Origin: Pseudomonadota bacterium
GTDB lineage: Bacteria; Pseudomonadota; Alphaproteobacteria; Azospirillales; Azospirillaceae
Reading direction: 5' to 3'
Assembly (NCBI GenBank): GCA_023411035.1
Contig: JAEYPE010000146.1
Span: forward strand, 1 to 64,000
DNA length: 64,000 nucleotides
The translations under genes and the position numbers were made by a program. Shown here piece after piece: positions 17,941 to 24,738 of the stretch. Below the pieces are notes generated by a model. The model saw only the letters and a program-made list of their open reading frames with translations. It was not told the DNA's origin and made no database searches. The stretch's first letter is position 1; each line of letters opens with the position of its first letter.

Positions 17941-19294
17941 TGGTGGTCTGGGTCATCTCGTCGGCGGTGGACACCAGCTTGGAGGCGGCGGAGTAGGTGC
18001 GCTGCGCCTGGATCAGCGTGGTGAACTGCTCCTCGATCTTGACGTTGGAGCCCTCGACGCTGGCGGTGCTCAGCTTCGCCCCCACGGTCTTCGGCGCGTC
18101 GGTGCCGGTCTCGCCGGTCAGTTTGCCGAAGGAGTTCAGGCGGATGGCGCCCGAATCGGCGGTGGTCCGGAACATGGTGCCGGACACGCTTTCCAGATCG
18201 GTCGGGTTGATGACTGTCGCATCGGGGATGCGGTAGACGTAGCGCTGCTTCCCGCCCTGGAAATTCGCGGCGACGAAGCCGTCCGAGGTCAGCTCGGCCC
18301 CTTGATAAGTCCCGGCCCGGATGCCGTTGTTGCCCTGGACGATGCCCAGTTCCATGCCCGCGATGCTGGTGATGGAGTTGTTCATCTTCCCATAGGTGCC
18401 GAGATCCAGCGTCGTCTGGGCGAAGTTGCCGCCTGGGTTCAGCGTCAGGGTCACCGGGTCGCCCGTGGTGCCGCCGGTCAGCGTGCCGTTGCGGGCGAAG
18501 TTCAGCGTGCCGAGCGGCTGCCAGGTGGTCGGGTCGTTCACGTTGGCGCCGCCCACCGCCTTGCCGTCCGCGCCGAACACTCCGGCGTTGAAGACCCGCC
18601 AGGTGGACGTGCCGTCCTCCGCCTCGCCGGTCTTCAGGAAGCGCAGGGCCATCGCCCCGTCGGCGCCGTCCTTGTCGATCATGTTCAGCACGACGCCGGT
18701 GGTGTTGGCGGTGGTGATTTCCCCGTTCACCGGGGCCTGGTCGCGCGGCAGGTTGAGGTTCAGCGACGCCTGGGTCGAGGCTTCGCGATAGTCGCGCAGC
18801 CCGTCCAGCGTGACCGCCGTCAGGTCGCTGGTGCTTCCGAAGTTGCCGGTGCCGCTGGCGGGGTCGAGTTTGAAGCCCATCAGCGCCTTGCCGGCGCCGT
18901 TGATCAGATAGCCGTCCTTGTCGGGAGCGAAGTCGCCGGCCCGCGTCAGATACATCGACTCGTCATTCGGCCGGCCGGCGGCGCCGGTCGTTTCGGCCAG
19001 GAAATCCATGTCCTGGACGACGAAGAAGCCGTTTCCGACGATGGCCGCGTTGGTGGTGACGCCGGTCTGGGTGACCGTGCCGCCGGTGTGGTCCAGACGC
19101 TCGAACCCGCGGACGCCGTTGCCCGGGTCCGTGTTTCCGTAGCGGTCGTTCAGCGCGAAGTCGGCGAACTGGGTCTCCGACGCCTTGTAGCCGGAGGTGG
19201 TGGCGTTCGCGATGTTGTTCGCAATGGTGCCCAGCGCCCGGTTCTGCGCCGTCAGCCCGAGAACGCCATTGTTGAAGATCGTCGTGATGCCCAT
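17924..19294 (-). CDS. flgE: Flagellar hook protein FlgE-like
   Basis: This 456-residue protein starts MGITTIFNNGVLGLTAQNRA, followed by LGTIANNIANATTSGYKASE, the conserved N-terminal rod/hook motif that forms the coiled core. It has the VGNGFFVVQD segment of the D1 domain and ends with EQFTTLIQAQRTYSAASKLV and STADEMTQTTITLKS, the matching C-terminal helix. These identify a hook or hook-like (FlgE/FlgF/FlgG family) protein; length and the central domain favour FlgE. It should be exported by the flagellar apparatus. No other flagellar gene is in the window, so it is isolated from a main cluster. A sigma-54 promoter lies just upstream. Confidence 0.85.
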   Translation of the reverse strand: MGITTIFNNGVLGLTAQNRALGTIANNIANATTSGYKASETQFADFALNDRYGNTDPGNGVRGFERLDHTGGTVTQTGVTTNAAIVGNGFFVVQDMDFLAETTGAAGRPNDESMYLTRAGDFAPDKDGYLINGAGKALMGFKLDPASGTGNFGSTSDLTAVTLDGLRDYREASTQASLNLNLPRDQAPVNGEITTANTTGVVLNMIDKDGADGAMALRFLKTGEAEDGTSTWRVFNAGVFGADGKAVGGANVNDPTTWQPLGTLNFARNGTLTGGTTGDPVTLTLNPGGNFAQTTLDLGTYGKMNNSITSIAGMELGIVQGNNGIRAGTYQGAELTSDGFVAANFQGGKQRYVYRIPDATVINPTDLESVSGTMFRTTADSGAIRLNSFGKLTGETGTDAPKTVGAKLSTASVEGSNVKIEEQFTTLIQAQRTYSAASKLVSTADEMTQTTITLKS

Positions 19295-19352
19295 GGTCCG
19301 GCCGCCTCATTCCCGTCGAAGCGCGTCCGCCGGAACGCGCCGTAACGGCTTA

Positions 19353-19368
19353 AGCAATCAGCGTGCCA
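19353..19368 (-). promoter_or_regulatory. Sigma-54 promoter for the hook gene
   Basis: On the minus strand the sequence reads TGGCACGCTGATTGCT. It fits the RpoN consensus TGGCACG-N4-TTGCW perfectly, with the GG and GC dinucleotides correctly spaced for the -24 and -12 elements. The predicted transcription start is about 48 bases upstream of the hook gene start codon. Many alphaproteobacterial hook and flagellar genes depend on sigma-54, so both sequence and context agree. Confidence 0.85.
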
Positions 19369-19391
19369 GAGGTGGAGTGGCCGGTGAAACG

Positions 19392-19414
19392 CCCTCTCCC
19401 GTCCCGGGAAAGGG
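19392..19414 (-). terminator. Hairpin downstream of the carbonic anhydrase gene
   Basis: Arms CCCTCTCCCG and CGGGAAAGGG (one mismatch) flank a three-base loop. It lies about 100 bases past the carbonic anhydrase stop, read on the minus strand. The following sequence is not clearly T-rich, so terminator function is uncertain. It resembles other G/C hairpins in this window. Confidence 0.35.
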
Positions 19415-19511
19415 ATTCGTTCGGGCCACGGACGCAATGGGATGGGCATAAATTTCCCGGCGGGGGCGGTGCGTTGCCCTCCGCTGGGTAGCTTTGGCCC
19501 ACCCGCGGCCC

Positions 19512-20204
19512 TCAATCGACCGGCTCGAACATCTTCGTCTTGGAGTTGATCGCCCAGAGGTCGCCGCTGTCCAGGTCGAACCACCAACCGTGCAGTTCCA
19601 GCGTTCCGGCCTCGACCCGTTCGCGCACGAAGGGGAAGGTCATCAGATTGTCCACCGAGGTGCGGACGGCGGCGCGTTCCACCACGTCGGGCTTCTGCTG
19701 AAGGCGCTCGAAGGCCGCCTTGCGCTTTTCCTCGTCGGTTTCTCCCTGAGCGGGCGGGACATAGGGGTCCAGCGCCGCGTTGGCGATGGACACCCAGGGC
19801 GCCACGAAATCGTTCTGGTCCGGGTCGCCCTTGCGCAGGCGGATCAGCCCCTGAATGCCGCCGCACAGCGCGTGGCCCAGCACGATGACGTGGCCGACGT
19901 TCAGCACGCGCACCGCGTATTCGATGGCCGCCGAGGTGCCGTGGTAGGCGCCGTCCGGCTGGTAGGGCGGAACGAGGTTGGCGACGTTGCGGACGACGAA
20001 CATCTCGCCCGGTTCCGCCTGGGTCAGCAGGGCCGGATCGACGCGGCTGTCGGAACAGCCGATCATCAGGATCTGCGGCTTCTGCCCTTCCTCGACGAGC
20101 TGGCGCATGCTGTCGGGGCGGCGCTCGTAGTAGCGGGCGCGGAATCCTTTCATCCCGGCGAGAAGCTGACGAATCGGAACGTCTTGGTCGCTGCTGTGTG
20201 GCAT
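19512..20204 (-). CDS. Beta-class carbonic anhydrase
   Basis: The enzyme interconverts CO2 and bicarbonate. The 230-residue protein has the zinc site of the beta class: Cys50 and Asp52 in MIGCSDSRVDP, His111 and Cys114 in LGHALCGGIQG. The Asp52-Arg54 dyad is present. VRNVANLVPP and YHGTSAAIEYAV are also typical. No signal peptide is seen, so it acts in the cytoplasm, probably supplying bicarbonate for carboxylations. It starts with ATG at 20204; the ubiX gene lies upstream on the same strand with 74 bases between. Confidence 0.95.
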   Translation of the reverse strand: MPHSSDQDVPIRQLLAGMKGFRARYYERRPDSMRQLVEEGQKPQILMIGCSDSRVDPALLTQAEPGEMFVVRNVANLVPPYQPDGAYHGTSAAIEYAVRVLNVGHVIVLGHALCGGIQGLIRLRKGDPDQNDFVAPWVSIANAALDPYVPPAQGETDEEKRKAAFERLQQKPDVVERAAVRTSVDNLMTFPFVRERVEAGTLELHGWWFDLDSGDLWAINSKTKMFEPVD

Positions 20205-20278
20205 CGTTCTGACACCCCTCTACGGTCGGGACTTGTCTGCAGTCGGGACTTGGCGGATGCGGTATAGCCCAGGCCGGA

Positions 20279-20872
20279 TCATGTTTCCAGAATCTCCGCA
20301 GGCGCCGGCTCGCCCCAGCGGCGGACGATGCCCGCATCCAGCCCGAACAGGTCCAAGGCCCGCCCCACGGCGTGGTCCACCAGATCGTCGATCGACTGCG
20401 GGCGGCTGTAGAAGGCGGGAACCGGCGGAGCGATCACCGCGCCCATCTCGGCCAGTTGGGTCATGGTGCGCAGGTGCCCCAGATGCAGCGGCGTCTCGCG
20501 CACCATCAGCACCAGCGGGCGCCGTTCCTTCAGCGTGACGTCGGCGGCGCGGGTCAGCAGGGTGGAGGTCACGCCCGTGGCGATCTCGCTCATCGTGCGG
20601 ACGGAGCAGGGGGCGACGATCATGCCCATGGCGCGGAAGCTGCCGCTGGCGATGGCCGCGCCGATGTCGGCGGCGGCGTAGGACACGTCGGCCAGAGCCC
20701 GCAGCTCCGCCACCTTCATGTCCGTTTCATGGGCCAGCGTGACTTCGGCGGAACGGCTGACGACGAGGTGCGATTCGACGCCGATCCGGCGCAGCACGGA
20801 CAGCAGCCGGATGCCCAGGATCACGCCCGAGGCTCCGCTGATTCCGACGACGAGGCGGGAGGGTGCGGTCAT
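20279..20872 (-). CDS. ubiX: Flavin prenyltransferase UbiX
   Basis: UbiX attaches a dimethylallyl group to FMN, making the prenylated flavin cofactor needed by UbiD-type decarboxylases in ubiquinone synthesis. The 197-residue length fits. Visible motifs are VVGISGASGVILGIRLL at the FMN site, MIVAPCSVRTMSEIATG, ERRPLVLMVRETPLHL and APPVPAFYSRP. No ubiD gene is in this window. The gene is on the same strand as carbonic anhydrase and TrcR; the terminator after TrcR suggests ubiX has its own promoter in the 78 bases between that hairpin and its start. Confidence 0.95.
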   Translation of the reverse strand: MTAPSRLVVGISGASGVILGIRLLSVLRRIGVESHLVVSRSAEVTLAHETDMKVAELRALADVSYAAADIGAAIASGSFRAMGMIVAPCSVRTMSEIATGVTSTLLTRAADVTLKERRPLVLMVRETPLHLGHLRTMTQLAEMGAVIAPPVPAFYSRPQSIDDLVDHAVGRALDLFGLDAGIVRRWGEPAPAEILET

Positions 20873-20950
20873 GCCCGAGATGTAGCGCGCGGGCGGCGCC
20901 GCGTCCAGAGCGGGGGCGGAGGGGGAGGGGGAACGCCTCCGCCCCGCAAA

Positions 20951-20984
20951 AGAAAAGCCCCCCTCCCGCCGGGGGAGAGGGGCC
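20951..20984 (-). terminator. Intrinsic terminator of the TrcR gene
   Basis: A G/C hairpin with arms near GCCCCCCTCCC and GGGAGAGGGGC (one mismatch) begins 13 bases past the stop codon. On the minus strand it is followed by CTTTTCTTTT, a good U-tract. It should end transcription before ubiX. Confidence 0.7.
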
Positions 20985-20996
20985 GGGAAGGCGGCG

Positions 20997-21614
20997 TCAG
21001 CGCGCCTCTTCCTGCTCCGAATAGGTCGACTCGTCGCCGTATCCTTCCTCGCCGTCCTGCTCCTCGCGCTCCTCGGGGGACAGCGGAACGCCCCCGCGGC
21101 GGACGGCCAGGGCCAGCGCCTCCTCCAGCTCGCGCTGGGTGCACAGGCCGAGCAGCACGGGGTTGCGCGGCTTGATGTTCGGGGCGTTCCAGTGCGTGCG
21201 GTCGCGCACCGCCGCGATGGTCGGCTTGGTCGTGCCGATCAGGCGGCAGAGCTGGGCGTCCGACAGCTCCGGATGGTGCTTCAGCAGCCAGGCGATGGCG
21301 TCCGGCTTGTCGCCGCGCTTGGTGATCGGGGTGTAGCGCGGCCCCTTGGACCGGGCGGTCGGCAGCGGCAGGTCGGGGACCAGCAGCTTCAGGCGCAGAT
21401 CCTGGTTGCGCTCGCACCGTTCGATCTCGGTCTTGGTCAACTGACCGTTGGCCACCGGGTCCAGCCCGACCATGCCGATCGCCACCTCGCCATCGGCGAT
21501 GGCCTGGACCTCCAGGGAATGCAGGCCGCAGAAGGCGGCGATCTGCTCGAAGGTCAAGGATGTGTTCTCGACCAGCCAAACGGCCGTCGCTTTCGGCATC
21601 AAGGGCAGTGCCAT
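20997..21614 (-). CDS. DUF1013 cell-cycle transcriptional regulator (TrcR-type)
   Basis: This 205-residue protein begins MALPLMPKATAVWLVENTSL and continues TFEQIAAFCGLHSLEVQAIA, a helix-turn-helix-like N-terminus. A second such segment is LSDAQLCRLIGTTKPTIAAV. The pattern fits DUF1013, a family conserved in alphaproteobacteria and named TrcR for a role in cell-cycle transcription. The C-terminus is acidic and low-complexity (EEREEQDGEEGYGDESTYSE). I chose the ATG at 21614 because AGGAGG lies just upstream; the longer open frame to 21707 has no such site. It is transcribed alone and ended by a hairpin. Confidence 0.85.
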   Translation of the reverse strand: MALPLMPKATAVWLVENTSLTFEQIAAFCGLHSLEVQAIADGEVAIGMVGLDPVANGQLTKTEIERCERNQDLRLKLLVPDLPLPTARSKGPRYTPITKRGDKPDAIAWLLKHHPELSDAQLCRLIGTTKPTIAAVRDRTHWNAPNIKPRNPVLLGLCTQRELEEALALAVRRGGVPLSPEEREEQDGEEGYGDESTYSEQEEAR

Positions 21615-21888
21615 CGTCCCTCCTGACAACTCAAACCCGACCGCACCCGCTGGCGGGTGGGGCGATCGGCCATACTTTACCGGATAGTCCCGAGCTTCGC
21701 CCTCCATATAGGGCCGGAGCCGTTCGATGTAAGCGCGCTCGGGCAGGCGGCCGGGAAATCCCGGACGCCGATCCTCTGCTAACCGTCTTGGCGAGCTTTA
21801 GCAAGCCCACCCCGCTATCCGCAAACAAGAATGAAGCGAAAAAAATGCTTGAAAAGGAATTCCAGGCTGTGATGCCGCGGAATTTCCT

Positions 21889-21924
21889 CCTCAAGCCATC
21901 CCTCAAGCCATCCCTCAGGCCACC
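21889..21924. repeat. Three 12-base tandem repeats at the quinone oxidoreductase stop codon
   Basis: The unit CCTCAAGCCATC is present at 21889-21900 and 21901-21912, with a diverged third copy (CCTCAGGCCACC) at 21913-21924. On the minus strand each copy contains TGA in the same frame, so the gene at 21915-22919 is followed by two more in-frame stop codons. The repeat begins inside the coding region and extends downstream. The remaining bases between this and the TrcR start (about 21615-21888) hold the TrcR upstream region and an AT-rich stretch near 21815-21865. Confidence 0.85.
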
Positions 21925-22919
21925 GTCATGACGATCTTGCCGATGTGGGCGCTGGACTCCATCAGGGCGTGCGCCTCGGATGCCTGTTCCAGCGTGAAGA
22001 CCTTGTGGATCACCGGCTTGACGGTGCCGCCTTCCAGCAGCGGCCAGACCTTCCCGCGCAGGGCGGCGGCGATGCGGCCCTTCTCCTCCACCGAGCGGGC
22101 GCGCAGGGTGGAGCCGGTGAGGGTCAGGCGCTTGGTCATCACCGGGAACATGTTGATGGAAACCTTCGGCCCCTGGAGGAAGGCGATGGAGACGTGCCGC
22201 CCGTCCGGGGCCATGATGCCGATGTCGCGGGCGATGTAGTCGCCGCCGACCATGTCCAGCACCACGTCCACGCCGCGCCCGCCGGTTTCCTTCTGGATGA
22301 CGGCGGCGAAATCCTCGGTCTTGTAGTCGATGGCGCGGTCGGCGCCGAGTTCCTCGCAGGCGCGGCACTTGTCGGCGCTGCCGGCGGTGGTGAAGACCCG
22401 CGAGCCGAACGCCTTGGCGAGCTGGATGGCCGTGGTGCCGATGCCGCTGGAGCCGCCATGGACCAGCAGCGTCTCGCCCGGCTTCAGCGCGCCGCGCTCG
22501 AACACGTTGGTCCAGACGGTGAAGAAGGTTTCCGGAACGGCGGCGGCCTCGACCATGCCGTATCCCTTCGGGACGGGCAGGAGTTGGGGCGCCGGAACCA
22601 CGCAATACCGGGCGTAGCCGCCGCCCGCGATCAGGGCGCAGACCGCGTCGCCGACGGCCCAGCCGGTCACCCCCTCGCCCAGGGCGGCGATGCGCCCGGC
22701 GATCTCCAGGCCCGGCAGGTCGGACGCGCCCGGCGGCGGGTCGTAGCGGCCCTGGCGTTGCAGCATGTCCGGGCGGTTGACGCCCGCCGCCTCCACCGCC
22801 ACCAGGACCTCGCCGGGGCCGGGCACCGGGGTGGGGCGCTGCACGGTGCGCAGGACCTCCGGGCCGCCGGGTTGCGAAATCTCCACGCAGGTCATGCTGT
22901 CCGGCAGGGCGATGCCCAT
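21915..22919 (-). CDS. NAD(P)H-quinone oxidoreductase, PIG3/zinc-independent MDR family
   Basis: The 334-residue protein is a medium-chain dehydrogenase/reductase lacking zinc ligands. The N-terminal domain (about 1-125) has AAGVNRPDMLQRQGRYDPPP and SDLPGLEIAGRIAALGEGVT. The Rossmann part has LLVHGGSSGIGTTAIQLAKA near residue 145 and VFTTAGSADKCRACEELGAD. This order matches TIGR02824 / PIG3 quinone oxidoreductases, which reduce quinones with NADPH. The ATG at 22919 is preceded on the minus strand by GGGGGAGACACC. The stop codon lies within a 12-base tandem repeat. It is monocistronic. Confidence 0.9.
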   Translation of the reverse strand: MGIALPDSMTCVEISQPGGPEVLRTVQRPTPVPGPGEVLVAVEAAGVNRPDMLQRQGRYDPPPGASDLPGLEIAGRIAALGEGVTGWAVGDAVCALIAGGGYARYCVVPAPQLLPVPKGYGMVEAAAVPETFFTVWTNVFERGALKPGETLLVHGGSSGIGTTAIQLAKAFGSRVFTTAGSADKCRACEELGADRAIDYKTEDFAAVIQKETGGRGVDVVLDMVGGDYIARDIGIMAPDGRHVSIAFLQGPKVSINMFPVMTKRLTLTGSTLRARSVEEKGRIAAALRGKVWPLLEGGTVKPVIHKVFTLEQASEAHALMESSAHIGKIVMTVA

Positions 22920-23106
22920 GGTGTCTCCCCCATTCCTCGTTGACGCGAAATCCGCCGGTCCGGTTACGGCCGGGCCGTTTGTGTCCTGTGGCGTCCAAAG
23001 TTAGAATTCCGGGCCCGCGCTGACAAGCGCGCCCCGCCGGGCTTTCCGGTGGGCGGGAAGCGGACGGCGCGGGGCAGGAATGCGCGAAGCTGGGAGGAGG
23101 GTGACC

Positions 23107-23295
23107 ATGGACATCGACGATCTGGAACCGCGCAAGGCCAAGCCGGCGCCGAAGGACCTGAGCGCGCTGGGCGTGGCGGAGCTGAAGGACTACATCGCCG
23201 GGCTGGAGGCCGAAATCGCCCGCGCCCGCGCCGCCATCGCCGCCAAGGAGGCGCAGAAGAACGCCGCCGAAGCCTTCTTCAGGAAGCCGTCCTGA
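23107..23295 (+). CDS. DUF1192 family protein
   Basis: A 62-residue protein, MDIDDLEPRKAKPAPKDLSA followed by LGVAELKDYIAGLEAEIARA, then an alanine-rich helix. This is the DUF1192 pattern found in alphaproteobacteria; function unknown. The ATG at 23107 is preceded by GGGAGGAGGGTGACC, an excellent ribosome binding site, which decides against the earlier ATG at 23080. A hairpin follows the stop codon. Confidence 0.85.
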   Translation: MDIDDLEPRKAKPAPKDLSALGVAELKDYIAGLEAEIARARAAIAAKEAQKNAAEAFFRKPS

Positions 23296-23304
23296 GGATG
23301 CGGA

Positions 23305-23340
23305 AAGGGCCTTCCCCGGTGCCGTCCGGTAAAGGCCCTT
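23305..23340. terminator. Hairpin between convergent genes
   Basis: Perfect nine-base arms AAGGGCCTT and AAGGCCCTT flank an eighteen-base loop. It lies between the DUF1192 stop and the end of the convergent DUF2189 gene, a normal place for a shared terminator. A T-tract is poor on both strands, so this is tentative. Confidence 0.4.
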
Positions 23341-23361
23341 CCGTGCGTCCGCTGCAAAGGC

Positions 23362-24201
23362 TCAGTCCGCGCCGACCAGATCGCGGTAGCAGTGCCAGGA
23401 GGCGTGGCCGATCAGCGGCAGGGCCAGCGCCAGCCCCAGGAAGCCGGTGACCATCCCCGCCGCCGTGAACAGCACGATCAGGAAGGCCCAGCCGGCCATG
23501 GTCCGCAGATTCTCGCGCAGCACCGCGATGCTGGTCGCCATGGCGGTGAAGGTGTCGGTGTCGCGGTCCAGCAGCATCGGGATCGACACCACGCTGATGG
23601 CGAAGACCACGGTGGCGATGACGCCGCCCACGATGGTCCCGGTCAGCAGGAACGGGATCGTCTGGGCCGAGAAGAAGATGCGGTCGATGATCTGGTCGAA
23701 GGCCGGCGGCTCCGTCGCGAAGAACAGCGCGAACAGAAGGAAGGCGATCCGTATCCAGGCCAGCATCGCCAGCATCAGCACCAGCCCGATCCCGGCGATC
23801 TGCATGCCGTTGCGGTGATAGGCGCCGGCCACCTTCGCCAGGGTCGGCGTCTCCCCCCGCTCCAGCAGGCGGCTGGTCTCGTACAGGCCGACCGCGAACA
23901 CCGGCCCCAGCAGCATGAAGCCGGCGGCCAGCGGCAGCACCAGATAAAGCATGTCGTGCATCGCCAGCCCCGCCACCAGCACGAAGCTGGAGACCACCGC
24001 CAGCAGGCCATAGGCCATGCTGATCGTCGGGCTGGCGCGCATGTCACGCCAGCCGGCGCTCAGCCACATCCAGGGGCGGTCGACGTCGACGCTGCGGATT
24101 CGCGGAAGGTAGGAAGCCGGCTTGTGGAATTCGGACGGTTCTTTGTGCCGGGTCGGCTTATGAAATTGGGACGCACCGCGGTGAGACGACATGTCGACCA
24201 T
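23362..24201 (-). CDS. DUF2189 family integral membrane protein
   Basis: The 279-residue protein has a polar N-terminus (about 1-55, with a near-repeat QFHKPTRHKEPSEFHKPASY) followed by about six hydrophobic segments, for example YGLLAVVSSFVLVAGLAMHD and LVLPLAAGFMLLGPVFAVGL. The sequence DMRASPTISMAYGLL and the ending SWHCYRDLVGAD fit the DUF2189 family, whose function is unknown. The ATG at 24201 follows GGGGAGGACCATCAA on the minus strand. The gene is convergent with DUF1192. Confidence 0.8.
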   Translation of the reverse strand: MVDMSSHRGASQFHKPTRHKEPSEFHKPASYLPRIRSVDVDRPWMWLSAGWRDMRASPTISMAYGLLAVVSSFVLVAGLAMHDMLYLVLPLAAGFMLLGPVFAVGLYETSRLLERGETPTLAKVAGAYHRNGMQIAGIGLVLMLAMLAWIRIAFLLFALFFATEPPAFDQIIDRIFFSAQTIPFLLTGTIVGGVIATVVFAISVVSIPMLLDRDTDTFTAMATSIAVLRENLRTMAGWAFLIVLFTAAGMVTGFLGLALALPLIGHASWHCYRDLVGAD

Positions 24202-24357
24202 GTTGATGGTCCTCCCCTTTGCCCATTGCGCCTCTCGTAAGGGTGAAATGTAGCAAAGCGGTATGCGGTGTTCCAGATTGCCTTATGGCCGAACTGTTGA
24301 TAAGGCAAATTGTCACAAAATCGGTACTAAAGGGTGGCGGGGCCGGTGCGGAAGGCG

Positions 24358-24534
24358 TCAATCCTCGACCTTCTTGCCGTCCAGGGCCGCTTTGCGGCGT
24401 TCGGCCTCCTGGCGGTCGCGCAGCTTTTCGGCTTTGGTGCGCCCGAAGCGGACGCGGTTCTCCTCGGCGGTCTTTTCGCGCTCTTCCTTCCGGCGCGTTT
24501 TTCGAAAGCGGTTCAGGTTGACGACATCGGCCAT
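24358..24534 (-). CDS. DUF4169 family protein
   Basis: This very basic 58-residue protein begins MADVVNLNRFRKTRRKEERE and continues KTAEENRVRFGRTKAEKLRD, which fits the short alphaproteobacterial DUF4169 family. It is a single charged helix with no membrane segment; function unknown. The ATG at 24534 follows GGAGATACGCCC on the minus strand. It is divergent from the AsmA gene with about 200 bases between. Confidence 0.85.
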   Translation of the reverse strand: MADVVNLNRFRKTRRKEEREKTAEENRVRFGRTKAEKLRDRQEAERRKAALDGKKVED

Positions 24535-24738
24535 GGGCGTATCTCCGGAGGGCGGGGCATTTCGTCCTTTTGGATAATTGGCCGTTGGAATGCCCAAATT
24601 GCTTGTTTTCTTTCGGGGCGATAGTTTAGCGGAACCCCGTGCCGCCCGGAAGACCGGAGCGGGCGCCGGAGGTTCCCGCGGCTTGCGGCGGAAGTACGGC
24701 GGCTCAACGGCCGAACGGTGGGGAAGGCGGATCAACCG

